Shown: positions 22,646 to 34,197 of the stretch, piece after piece | Numbering within the stretch: position 1 is the first letter of the stretch | How the letters are laid out: each line of letters begins with the position of its first letter | Source of the DNA: Stropharia rugosoannulata | Lineage: Eukaryota; Basidiomycota; Agaricomycetes; Agaricales; Strophariaceae | Reading direction: 5' to 3' | Assembly (NCBI GenBank): GCA_028532985.1 | Contig: JANCIK010000005.1 | Location: 1,432,501-1,496,500 of the forward strand | DNA length: 64,000 bases | The notes under the pieces: generated by a model | The model's input: only the letters and a program-made list of their open reading frames with translations | Databases searched by the model: none | What the model was told of the DNA's origin: nothing | Made by a program: the position numbers and the translations under genes

Positions 22646-24831
22646 TCAGAGATAGTATCGGTCACCTGTGAAAGAAATACAGGTAAATGGAATGAAAGAT
22701 CTTTAGCAGAACATAACCGTACCTATTTGGCCCATTCCAGGCTTCATGATCCACACATTGCGACCTTTACCTTCGGGATTACCTTCTCCCTTATATCCTT
22801 CCAGCCAACCCTCTTCCATCTCGTTGTCAACAGCTCCGCAGACAACCTTAACTCCAGGGAATGCTCGCTTAAGTACAGATATTCCACCTTGACGAGCAAC
22901 GAGGAAAGTAACGAAAATGATGTGGTCTTCAGGTACACCATGATCTAATAGGATACGGATCGCCATGAAAGCTGCAGCGGCGGTACCAATCTAAATACAA
23001 ATAAATATCATAGCGCGTCACTGTTTATATTGAGAAGAACTTTACCTGAGCATCCAGTAGGAAGACATAGGTCTGTATCGCTAGATTGCGCAGGCGAATG
23101 TAGAAAGGGAGACCGACTTGAAGAAGCATGGCTTCGCCTGACTTATTATCAGATTGTATGAGCAACGAACCGACAGGTACATCGTTGATGACTCTTTTGA
23201 AGCCTCGCTCCAAAGCACCCCCTCTGATAATAAGTAAGCCACTGAAAATATATCACTGATGCTCAGATCAACTTACGAACGCAGTATAGACACACCACAA
23301 ATATACTTTGTATCTAGCTTCTTTCCTTGTGCTTCAACGCCAATAGGTGTAGTAACAGCCTTCGGAGCGAAAGGTAGATATTTGAGTGCGTATTCGACTA
23401 AAATAGTCGATAAACGATCTGTAAAGAATATGAAGTCCTGTCTGCTGGTCATCCGATCTCGCAGAATGGTATAAATCCCCTGCACATTTTATATATAGTT
23501 CATTTAAACGAAAGTTGTGCCAGACATACCTCAACCTGAGGGGTAGATTTGAGTATGTCGAGGTCCACTTCTTCAGGCGTTGATAACCCAGAAAGGGAGA
23601 TGTATTTATGGGGGGCGGCTATCTTCTGCCTCAATTTGTGAGACCGTTCTTTTAGTTGTTTTTGGATGTGTGTGCATATCAGGTCAATGGCTACGTCGTT
23701 ATTTGAGCCAGGAACGATCTACATGCGTCAATTATAATAAATCAGAGGAATGTGATTATGTGTAAAGGAGATTTTTTACGATGTCTGCGTGTGCAGAGGA
23801 AGGCTGGACAAAGTTATCGTATGAAGGTTTGACGTATCGCAGGTATCTGAAGAAAGTCGTTGGGTAAATTGATGGTAACAGGAGAATTAGTCCTTACTGA
23901 TCGAGGATGCCAGTTACATCCCTACCTCTTTCTTTCACGTCTCTCTTGATACGTCTCGCAAGCATCAAATCAGAGTCGCACTGCACGAATACCTTGAGGT
24001 CGTATAGCGATCGTAGTTTCGGATCTGTTAGGGCCATAATACCCTCAGCTTCCCGGAGAATCAGCGGGGCCTTTCACAGTATCGGAGTCGCATGCACAAA
24101 CCAATAATAATCGTAGCGCCATACAGATATTTTGTTTCAGCTAGTCTCTGATGCTCTGCAAAGGAATAGACCGGGATATTCGACTGCCTGCAGGCCTTCA
24201 AGTCAGCTAAACACTAGAGTAAGGATTATTCTCGACTGCACTATGCTTCAATGCTGGGACGCACGGATGCAAACAATGGCATGTCGATTGCATCGGGATG
24301 GTCAAAGTCGAGCAGGTTGGCATGCGCCAGTGCGAGCTCTTCTTCGTTATGATATTTATAGAAGCTGTCCTGAACATGAATGAATTATGGCGCTTATTTA
24401 GAACTAGATCCTTATTCACCTGGGAGAGAATTATAACAGTGGGTATTGAGCCTAGCTTGCGTACGATTTGGCGCGCAACGTGTGTCTGGCATTCTTAAAT
24501 ATACGTTTACATTCAAAAATGCGTCAACGAATACCTTGCCACTCGCAGATCCACCTGTAAGAGGTTATTCGGGTGCTCTCTTGTATGTAGATTAACTGAC
24601 GTACCTGCCACCCCGATAACGAAAGCATCCGAGATACGTTGCCCGTCTTCAGCGTACCTATAGACAGGCGACAACATTCAATTTTGACCTTCATTATGGG
24701 CATAAAGGCAGTCACCAGGGAGGCCTGCCGTGCGATACGAGGACTGTGTTCTTCTTGGGTTGCAGAGCGGGGGCGCGTGGACTGAACGCTGGCCCTTGTA
24801 AGTCGGGTCTGGTAAGGAAGTCGACTGACAT
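22646..24831 (-). CDS. URK1: Uridine kinase with C-terminal UPRT-like domain (Urk1/UCKL type)
   Basis: Thirteen exons run from ATG 24831 to TGA 22646, about 530 residues. The kinase half has a P-loop split over two introns (GVAGGSASGKTHVA), LSQDSFYK, LLDFDHPDAIDMPLF and EGIMALTDPKLR. It should phosphorylate uridine and cytidine in pyrimidine salvage. The second half has the uracil phosphoribosyltransferase fold (RGFKRVINDVPVGSLLIQSDN, MAIRILLDHGVPEDHIIFVTFLVARQGGI, PGMGQIGDRYYL). The PRPP-binding loop, DPMLATGGS in active UPRT, is DAQIGTAAAA here. As in other Urk1/UCKL1 proteins, this domain probably is not a working transferase. The last coding exon is tiny (DRYYL). Splicing of ATIII to AEGIMAL was chosen because it alone keeps the frame. 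The 394-bp gap upstream holds only AT-rich non-coding sequence. Confidence 0.92.
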
Positions 24832-25225
24832 CTCTTGAGTATCGAGTGCTGGCTTCAAAGAAGAGTTCAACGACGATAACTCAAAGTGAGGCTTAAAGAG
24901 GATGTATGTTGGTGCAATGCACAGCCCGGAGTGACTAAACTCAAAATAGACCAGGAGTTGTTGTGGCTGTGCCTAAGTAAGTAGGTCGTGTGCGGTTTGT
25001 GTGCGTGTCGAAGCCTGTGGCCACATGTCATTCGAGCTATACACATGCTAGGTTTCCAGTCGTATATTATATAGAGTATAATAAATCTACAAATGATGTC
25101 CAGAAAAGGCTGATTATTCGCAACAGGTGCCATAAATATCAGTAGAATATCTATTAGAAAAAAGCGTGATATCATCATAATGGGCAGGGCAATGGTGCAC
25201 AATAAATTATAAATTGTTAATGTCT
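24832..25225. other. Intergenic, no supported gene
   Basis: This gap holds the URK1 promoter and the 3' UTR of the phosphatase gene. A 121-codon minus-strand frame here is low in complexity and starts inside the end of the phosphatase gene, so I treat it as chance. Confidence 0.5.
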
Positions 25226-26853
25226 CTAACACTTCACCGAGACAATCTGGCCTTCTCCTTCGTCTCCGTAGGGTATCCAGCGGTCAGGATTTAGTTGATT
25301 ATTGTAGTCGCCAGAGACTTCTTCGTCCTCCTTTGAACCAAGAACCAGTGCCGATAGTCTTTCATTGTATACCTAGGGTTCAAAACGTGTAAGATGGTTG
25401 AATTTAAAGGGCAGTAGCGCTTCACTTACACATCCGGAATCCAGACCCATACTCCACCTCTTGATATCTAATCCCCGAGCAGCAGCATGTCCGTAAATGG
25501 TGGTAGAGGGATAACAAGGCAACTTGAGCTTTGTCAAAGTTTCCCCATCTAAGAATCCTTCCAATTCTTCTCCGTAGGTGTACGCATCCAAACTATTTGT
25601 AGAGAAGACTTTATTGGAAAGTTGTTCATCGACCTTTTTCCCGTATCCTGCGCAGCTTTCCATCTGTTTATTCCAGATACTTGACCAAGATTTGCCACGT
25701 TTGGATCTCCTTGAGACTTTACCTCCCTTAATGCTGCGCATGTTGAGGACAACCCACGGTTTCTTGTTTTGAGGTATCTCTGTCAGAATGCCAATTTCCT
25801 GCATACGCCGTAGTTCATCTATTGAATGGGATACGCGTTCCGTAGGATGCCTTGTGAATGAGGGAATTCGAGCGAGAGGTTGTCTGTCCTTGTCGTCCAT
25901 GTCGTAAACGGGATTGTACGGTAGCAGACCCGCATGAACGATGAAGGTATGGGCACTAGGGATATAAATACGAAGAGGAAGGTCCAAGAGGTAATTATAT
26001 CCCTCAACAGAGATATTTCTAGCGAGCTTATAATGGTCACTGAAGATGATCCATCCCGCCGGAATGCGCGGTAGCCACTTCTTGTCTTCCGATGAGCTGC
26101 ACCCTTGCAGCCATAGTTCTAAGTCCTCTTCGTCTTCTGTGTCTTGTTCGCTAGGCTTTCTTTTCGGGTGCGCGTTGTAATATCGCCTTTCTAAGCTGAT
26201 AAGCCATGCCAGTCCCCCCTGCTGCTTCGAAAGCCAGTCTATCCATCCGCGCCACTCTACGACCTTTTGGTCGTGATTTCCGCGCACTCCAGTTACGTTG
26301 AGGGATGTCATGTAGTCCAGTACTGCCAGCGAGCCCCTGTGTGAGCCTCTGGTGAGAATGTCTCCAACATGAATGAGAACGTCTTTTGAAGGTTGGTATT
26401 CAAGGCGGTCCAGGAGTTTTCTGAATGGGAAAAATTAGTCCATTTTTGTGCACCGAGGGCTTCCTGCCCGCTTACTGGAGCGGTTTATTCATCCCATGGA
26501 GGTCACCAAGAACGATAGTGCGTCTATTTGTGTCCCCTGATCGTAAGAGTTTTCAGGACGGGCATATACAGGGAAGCCTGGTTGGACTGACTGAGAGGAA
26601 ACTCTTCTTCCGTTAAAGTCCGCAATGCGACATATTGGCTAAAATCTGGGCGTGCTACACGAGAACATGAAAGAGCAAAGCGAATTGAAGCAAAGAGAAA
26701 CGCACCCCCCACGTCCTTATCCTGAGAAACTGTTAGGTTGGAGGACACTCTAGCTGTGTCGAGCGTTGAAAAGTTGGTGGCACCATATAGCAAAAGGAGT
26801 ACAAATGAGATGGAAATAGTCGTATATGCGAGCAGTTTGTAGGGAGAGTGCAT
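25226..26853 (-). CDS. Calcineurin-like metallophosphatase with N-terminal membrane anchor (Ppn2-like)
   Basis: Five exons run from ATG 26853 to TAG 25226, about 440 residues. Residues 5-27 (YKLLAYTTISISFVLLLLYG) are a single signal-anchor helix. The catalytic core has all metallophosphoesterase motifs: GDLHG, GDILTRG and RGNHD, then FIVHAGL and YGHAAARGLD, which carry the later metal-binding histidines. The layout (N-terminal anchor, then phosphatase) resembles yeast Ppn2, a vacuolar zinc-dependent endopolyphosphatase, so hydrolysis of polyphosphate in the vacuole lumen is the best guess. An insertion of about 40 acidic residues (PSEQDTEDEEDLELW) sits between motifs. The intron after exon 2 is only 46 nt. 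A general Ser/Thr phosphatase role cannot be excluded. Confidence 0.85.
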
Positions 26854-27325
26854 TGATCACGCAGCTTAGCGTGCGGGTAGTAGATGGAGGAGAAAGCTCA
26901 AATATGTCATTTGACTCTTGGGAGGTTATGTTTGAAACCAAGATGATGGCATGAAATTGTCACGCACGCTCAATAATCCAAATTAAGTAACAGGGGTCCC
27001 GATTCAAGCACGTCTATTTTTAAAATGACCAGGATGCAAGGCGTCAGCCCAGGGCAGGAAGTCGCAGCTCCTTTAAGCGATGTCACCCTGAACTAAATAG
27101 CCAAGGTTCATGCTTCGGAGTGTAGCAGGCAGAAAGAAGGTATGGTCACAGGCAAGTCGCAAGTATTATGAGTCTGATGTGTGGCATCTTGACTTTGTCC
27201 TGACTACATCCTCCATGCAGTCGTAAACGGTAACGCAACATGCACGCTACATGACCCAAGACACGTCAACTTCGCATGTACATCCATATTCGCAAAAGGT
27301 AAACATATTATATGCCTACTGTCGT
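26854..27325. other. Intergenic, no supported gene
   Basis: About 470 bp that holds the promoter of the phosphatase gene and the 3' end of the AIG2-like gene. I see no reading frame or repeat of note. Confidence 0.5.
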
Positions 27326-28031
27326 CTACCACTGCCTTGTTCCATCATACCACTTGTGTGCGTTATTCTGTACAAAAGTGTCAAATGACCATAGCTCCCC
27401 TTCAAGTCGGGTCGCGTCAAGAAAGATGTATGTTTCCGCCGTTATCTTTGAATTTGCTCTATCCATAGATTCAAAAAGAGGTGCAGGATGAGCGGGTATA
27501 ATGTCGGTCGTGTCTTCCAGAAGCTTGGTAAAAGGTGCCAGTGGGTAAGCGTCTACCTCTGCTCTCGTATACTCCTTCAGATGATCATCGCATCTCGTAA
27601 TGGGTGAATATAAATCAGCTGACAATGGACTTACGTCGCCTTCGAATTCGTCCAGATATCGCATATCTCTCTCAGTCAGGCCTTCGACAACAGTCCCGCG
27701 TACGGACCTTTCTTCTTGGGATAGCTCATGTGTGAACAAGCGTATTCCTTGCTCGTATCGTATGACCCCAGGATAATCCGCATTCTGTTGATACATTCCA
27801 GGTTACGTTGAGGTTAAGAACTTAGGAACCGAGATAGGCACCTTAATCTTGTGTCGGGTATGATTCTACGGGAGACTGCACGATTATAATCGTATCCTGG
27901 CAAGGCTCATTACGACTTACTAGAATTACAGCAGGGGCCATATGAAGGTGGGATCCGTCATTCCGAATAACTGCTTTCAAAATCTTTGAATGCATAAGCG
28001 TCCCATAGAAAAATGCCGTGTATTTAGCCAT
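27326..28031 (-). CDS. AIG2/gamma-glutamylcyclotransferase-like protein
   Basis: Four exons from ATG 28031 to TAG 27326. The N terminus, FFYGTLMHSKILKAVI, contains the family's YGTL signature loop. A second, 24-nt exon encodes NHTRHKIK, the conserved basic strand. The third has NADYPGVIRYEQG ... TERDMRYLDEFEGD, which includes the Glu-Gly-Asp region where the catalytic Glu lies in GGCT-fold enzymes, and the fourth begins EYTRAEV. The intron after FEGD starts GTAAGT and must be removed to give the standard EFEGDEYTRAEV junction, although it is open in frame. Proteins of this group are small cytosolic cyclotransferases or related enzymes; the plant AIG2 proteins have no settled substrate. The gene is divergent from NCS2, with a 277-bp shared promoter. 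Confidence 0.85.
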
Positions 28032-28308
28032 TGATGTCAGTTTCAGAGTGTGTTAAATTGCAGTAAGCAGTAGCAGGAGTAAAGTAGTGTGCATGTGAGT
28101 ACTCAAGCTCAAGATAAGATGTGAAGCAGTGTTGTCATGCAGGATCGCTTATTGCAAGTACCAAATGGAGTATTTTCTAAATAGGAAAGTTAAGCGGCAA
28201 TTTCCAAGCAATTTCACGCTGCGTCAACTCTCTTACTGCTGCAGAACTCCTCAGCCGGACTGCTTGATCGTTTCTACCACTCAAAAGCCATAGTCGATCA
28301 ACTTGATC

Positions 28309-30231
28309 ATGTCTGCCTGTGAAAACCCAAATGTCGACCAGGATGCGCTGATGACCCGTAGGTATACATTTTTATCTACTAAACGCCTTAAGATCAACCC
28401 ACTTACCGCCCCTTCCACAGGTCGCCAGAAGTTTGACGGTAAAACTAAAATATGCGTCAAATGCAAAGAAAACAGAGGGAATGTCGTTATCCGATACGCT
28501 GTATATTGCAAGTACGTCAACGGCGCGATCAGTAGTTTTCATCTACTAATCGACTTCATTCAAAAGATCATGTTTCTTTCCCCTGATTCAAACGCGATTC
28601 CGAAAGTCCCTTGAACCATTTGTAAATCAAGTTCCGGACGGTCCCAGACGCAAAGGGCTTAAAGCGCAGGGCTCTCTTGTCATCGCGTTCTCGGGTGGAA
28701 CAAATTCAACGGCACTGCTGGATCTAGTTGCGAAGTCATATTTTGCACCGCGGACGAATAATACAGAACAAAAGAGAGGCGGGAAAGACCACCCACGGAA
28801 CTCGGAGCGCGGAGTCTGGAAGGGGCGACCAGCCGTGTGCTATGTGGAAGTCTGTGGCGCATTTACTGAGGTAAGTGCTAATGGGCGCTGGCCTACGTTA
28901 GATAAAGCCGTATCAATATCGTTGCAGGAACGAGATAGGACCGAAGAGATTAGAGAAATCATTGACAGCTATCCTGGATCGCCATTCGACTTCACTCCGC
29001 TTCGCTTGGAGGATGCCTTCGATCCTGAGTGGTGGAAGCGAGTTGGGGGGGGTTTATCATTGTCCTTACTCGCCCTTGGACTGGATATGAGCGACGAAGG
29101 TAATGTTCACGTTGTATGAAATGGATAATCTTATTGAACAACGATTATTCAACCTGAAATATCACAGACTTGCGATTGAATCAATCTACTTCACAACGGA
29201 CACCACTCAGCGCACTCAAGTCGTATCTGGCCTCCCTGCCCACACAAACCGCTCTGTACAATGCAATACAGATCTTAACGCGCGTTATACTGCTCCACAT
29301 ATCGGCATCATTACAAGCGTCGCACCTCATCCTCGGAACATCCCTGACATCCCTGTCAGTTAACCTTATATCCGGCATAGCTCAAGGTGCTGGTTTTTCT
29401 GTCGCTGAGGAGGCCAAGGAGGAGTGGAAGCCACCCCATGGTGATGCACCTACTCTGCGCCTCATACGTCCCCTTCGTGATGTTGGAATGAAGGAATGTG
29501 CTATCTGGGATTGGTGGTGCGGGCTGCGCGTAGTGGGGCGTGCGCGCAAGTTCATTCAGGGCGGTGGGAGGACCTCTATCGGAGCCTTAACAAGAGGTAT
29601 AATCACCACTTTCTTCGACTTTAGTCTGCATGACTGACTGTTCCTCTTCTTCAACAGATTTCATCTTTGGGCTTGAAAGCGATTATCCTGCCACGGTTTC
29701 GACAGTCGCTCGAACTTGCGCCAAACTGACGCCCAAAGAAGGCTCAGATGGTCTTTGCGTCATGTGTGAACGGTGGGTGGCCTATTCTTTGCGATCAGAT
29801 CTTTTGTTGACTTTTGAGCCTTCAGTCCTGCGCAGCACGGCGTCCAAGAGTGGAAGTCTCGAATATCGATACGCTCGTATGATCAAGCATCGTCTGCAGT
29901 CAAGGGAAATACCCGTCCGCCTCATTTAACAGAGAAAGAAATCGAAGACCTGACGCGTGCCCCCAAGGATAACACTTCCTTAATACCGTCATTAACCCCA
30001 AGGCTGTGTTACGCCTGCCATACCACATTAACAAGTAGGAGCAGTAGGGGAGCGATCTCCGCTCAGTCCATAGAAAATGTCCCGATTCCTGTATGGGTCC
30101 AAGGGGCAATGCAAAGATTCCCTGTTACTGTCGTGGAGTCTGCTGAAGACGAGGAGGCATTCCAAGGAACTAAAATGTCGCGCACAGATATGAAGGCGCA
30201 AATAGCTGATTTCCTGCTGGATGATCAATAG
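28309..30231 (+). CDS. NCS2: Cytoplasmic tRNA 2-thiolation protein 2
   Basis: Seven exons run from ATG 28309 to TAG 30231, about 500 residues. Ncs2/Ctu2 works with Ncs6/Ctu1 to place sulfur on U34 of tRNA-Lys, -Glu and -Gln, using the Urm1 sulfur relay in the cytosol. The N terminus has the zinc-binding CVKCKENRGNVVIRYAVYCKSC pattern. The PP-loop is IAFSGGTNSTALLDL, with Thr-Asn where the active partner has Asp, as expected of the non-catalytic Ctu2 subunit. Further on lie FTPLRLEDAF, GRARKFIQGG-like sequence, a second cysteine set (LCVMCER) and a third near the end (LCYACHTTL). The ATG at 28309 was chosen as the first in frame with MSACENP; the first exon is just 49 nt. Confidence 0.93.
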
Positions 30232-30337
30232 CATTTGTAATAATAATACTGTAGTGATGTAGTTGCTGTACTATGTGATGTAATATTTTGGTGTAGTAGG
30301 GATGTAGTGTTATACGCTTCTCCGCAGTATTGATCAC

Positions 30338-33249
30338 CTATGCAGTAGGGATGCAGACACCTATAGGTATACTTTGTCCTATTTGGGCTTTATAAGACAA
30401 GTAGGCCGAAAAAGGTAGAGAAATGCATACCTGGATAAAACCAGAACGAGACCGCTATGATGACATAGAGGCCTTGCGAATTATTGTATGTTAGTCTTGT
30501 ATTTGACGTCAATGAAAAGTTTACTGACAGATCAGTATAATCCCTTCAAGCCAATTACTTTTCCCATCGGCTACTACATAACCCATGGTGTTAACTGTTG
30601 GTATGATCAGTATTTTAAGACTTCTCCCGGCAAAATGATCATACCAGCCATGTAGAGAACCTGCCTCCAATGATTAGACATCTTGCATAGTTAACATATA
30701 ACATAAATTTACCATTGATTGATAAGGATCCATTAGTAATGATAAAGGCTTGTTTGTGATCCAACCTAGGACTACAGTAAAGCTGTCAGGAATATAGTAT
30801 CAGCGCTCCGGAAAAACAGTCTAGGAAAAAACCTTACGGTATAACCAAGAGTGCTGTTTGCTACAACAGTGTCAGATAAAACGGACAACGTGCATCCTGT
30901 AAGTCACCTACAATGGTGGACCCAACGGCGACACTGACGCTCAGCGTCAATTCGTCTTTAACAGACACCTTGACTGCAGTAATACATTCTGCAAACATTA
31001 GTATTAGGATGACTGTCTCCAAAAAATAATAAGGTCATACCGGCTACAGAGCTGATGGCCGGCAAAAGGATAAGAGCTACCCACTCCTTCCGGATTGTCA
31101 TCGATATCTCGTCCATTGCCTCAACAAGCCAATCGACAGTAACCGCGACAGCCTTGACATAAATAGATGAGAGTAGTACACCTTGGCGTAGAAAAAATTG
31201 CATACCCCAGTCACAATGATTAATAGGAATAGTGTCATGAACCAGCTCATTTGTGGCGCTTTCGCTACCACCTTGGAACCTAGAGCGTTCAATGTAACAG
31301 CATCCGCTGGAGACTTCTTCGGTTCGTATGAAGTATAACTGGAACACGTTATTCCTGAGAATCCACTGGAGTTGAAACTCGATTCACGAGACATGGGATG
31401 ACCCCCAAGATCAAAAGTAGACGCTTCTGGAGGATAACGCGTTTCTTCCAGAATCTCTTTACTCAACTTCGAAGGTGTGTTAACCTCTGTTGAAGAAAAA
31501 GATAGCGGGGATATCTTATTATGACGATATGGGGAGTTGTTCGCGAACGGAATATCTTGGACAGACATTTCACTTTGGCTGGCAGCACGCTTTAAGGGGA
31601 TGTCTTCGTTCAGTGCCACCTGGCTCCGTTTCTGGCGTAGCGCGGCGGAGAGTTTGCTACTTTTCTTATCGTGTTCATCGTTATATAGATGCGTATGCGA
31701 CCATAGCTGGAAGAGCAAGTATGCAACATATACTGACAAAGATTGCATTAGATCCCGACGCCTAATTTTTTTTTGACCCGAACTTACTGAAGAGGAGCAC
31801 AATGGAAACCTGTTGTTACATCAGAGAAATGTCAAAAAATATTACAGAGAGCTAATACACTTACTGCGTGGCTCATATGCAAGATGTCGTGCATCTGACC
31901 TCCCGAATCGGGGCCGTCAAAGCTTCCAAGCGTGAAGTGGTAAGCAGCAGGAAGCAGAAGAGCTCCAACACTCAAGCTTAATAAAGAGGAGTGAATTTGG
32001 GTTGCAGCTACGATGAAATATCATATGAGGGTTTGTTATTGCAATAGAAGGGTCGAAAGTCGTACTAGCATCGAATTCTTGTTCCGAAAAGCGCATACCC
32101 CCAGCGAAAAAGCAAAGCCCAAGGACCAGGACTAACAAGACGAGAATGTCATACATATATTAGCATTAGTCTGGCGTGTCTCACAATTAGGCGCTTACGG
32201 AGTTTACTCAACATAGACCCGATTACTATGAAAGTCAGTTCCCAACGGAAATCACTTTGAATTAAATATGGACATACGAGTCGACTGGACAACTCGCAGT
32301 TCACATTTACGCAAAGCACTGATCTGGATTGAAAACATGAGCGTTAGACCCATAACGAATTAGGTAACGAACATACAGCGACTACGACTTCAACGCTAGG
32401 AGACATATGGGGTTTGGAATAAATGGAGTTTAGTAAATTGTATATCATGACCGGTACCTAAACGTACAAATTACTCTGTCGAATGATAAGCATATGGAAA
32501 GGCTGCGAACATGTACATAGCTACCATGCTCCCGTTCAGTAGGCCAGTTTTCGACCCTCCGATCCGATTCGCGAGTTCCCTTGTCGACAGATCATGGAGC
32601 TGAGAAAAATCAAAACTCGATTAGAAGTACATCCCATTCAGGGTAGAAGTGAACTTACCCGCACTAGAGGTATCAAAGCTAATATACAGACTATAGGATG
32701 ACAAGCCCCATGTCATCGGTTGCGGATTCAATAAACTAGGGAAATAGTCACCAACAGGCAAAAGTTAATCCGTGCGACGCCTTGAGGGTAAGCGTCATAG
32801 CCCACTGTTGACTAGGATTAAGTACATGCAGAACGAGACATGTAGAGTCGATGCAAAGTTAACTCACTGAGATTGGTATTAAAATCAATAAGACGTTGAG
32901 CCCTAGAGGTTAATCAAAAGTATTATTTAGGATATGTGCAGTCGGTCGACGGTAATAACATACATGAACCCATTGCCATACGCCAACCATGAAAGGCGTT
33001 TTGGAAGTATCTGCTCATAGTGCTTGGCGAATCGGTAGAGATGTCATGGTTAGATGTTGAAGAATGGAAAGAGGGAAGATATCCATTGGACGACGGAGTG
33101 ACATCAGCCTGCTCAACAAGGTTGGATGTTGAATTGCAGGAGGAGGCTGAATAGCGGGAATCTAATCTTCGCGGAGGCCGACGTGGTCCAGCTTCGAACC
33201 TGGGGGGAGGTGGGTTAGGAGGTAAGTCTTGGCCAGACTGGTAGGGCAT
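30338..33249 (-). CDS. Ca2+/H+ antiporter (CAX/VCX1 family)
   Basis: About twenty short exons run from ATG 33249 to TAG 30338, giving roughly 600 residues with 11 or so membrane helices. A Pro-rich cytosolic N terminus (MPYQSGQDLPPNPPPP) leads into LNVLLILIPISWAM, LHDLSTRELANRIGGSKTGLLNGSM, VVVAISALRKCELRVVQS and LVLGLCFFAGGMRFSEQEF. A cytosolic Ser-rich loop of about 120 residues follows (exon near 31250-31750). The second half has SVKDELTLSVSVAVGSTI, TALLVIPFTVVLGW, YVVADGKSNWLEG and VIIAVSFWFYP. The family loads Ca2+ into vacuoles in exchange for protons. The two GNAxE-type transport motifs are altered: SPSVE in the first repeat and SVAGEC in the second. The exon boundary before VEVVVA (about 32390) is uncertain; the true exon may start at about 32459. 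Confidence 0.85.
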
Positions 33250-34197
33250 AGCGTAAGTAGTGAGTGTTGGAAAAGATCGTGTTTGGTTTTCTAGTATTAT
33301 CTGTGTAGTAAAATATCTCTCCCCGCGCCAGGAAAAGGAGAAGAAAGGAAAGCGTGATACCTGGACCGTATATTTGTAGGTAATGTTATGAAAAAGCCTG
33401 TTAGCTGCGGGGGTTGTCCCTCTTTTGGGCAAGCCGCTTATTGGGCTCGATCAATATGATTAGGGTAGTAGTTGCACCTGAGTTCCGTCATGTTCCACAA
33501 CGCTAGTTCGCTAGCCGAGCGCAGAGCAAGTCAAGGATACCCCACCCCAGTGTGGTCTGTGAACGATAGAGTCTGCCATTCACGCTATGCACTTGCCCAG
33601 GATATGTGGTTGAACTTGGCCATGGGTTGATTTATTTTTTTCAAAAAAAAAATTAGTACAAGAGACGAGAGAAGTTTGAGTTCGAGTGATGAGCATTTTG
33701 AGCTAGTAGAGACATAAGAAGCTATGAAATATCCAAGTAAAAGCACACCTTTGTAGGTTCAGAGTACATATCTTTATTATTCAAAGACTTGATATTCGAG
33801 GAGTCGACACAGTTTCTTTCTAAAGTGACGCGCTTTCGAGTCGCGCTCTTGTGACATAGGTAACCTCATGTGACTGTGACATAGGCGCGTTAAGGTAACT
33901 AAATTGATCAACGATCGGTTAAGGACAAGTTTGACCGTGACCGCGGCGGAACAGTTGTGGCATTCGCCCCTAGACTCCGTCTTCCTCTTGTGGACTATTA
34001 GGTGGAAACCCTTACCTCCAATTCCAGTTTTCCAATACACAAGCTTTAACCTACAACTTGGAAACGCAGTAACCACTATTCGTTTTTCGCAAGAAGTTCT
34101 TCAGCAAATCTTACACCAAGAAGCGTAAAATAGCAGTTGCAGCCTGCTCAATCCAGGAGATACAAGGGCTTGTTAATCATTTTTCTGCTATATTATT
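33250..34197. promoter_or_regulatory. Divergent intergenic region between antiporter and Srs2 helicase
   Basis: About 950 bp with no supported gene. It includes a T-run followed by an A-run at about 33630-33655, a typical nucleosome-poor element in fungal promoters. Confidence 0.5.

Noticed and set aside
24867..25232. 121-codon minus-strand frame with hydrophobic content
   Set aside because: It begins within the end of the phosphatase gene, is AT-rich and of low complexity, and has no family features; most likely chance.
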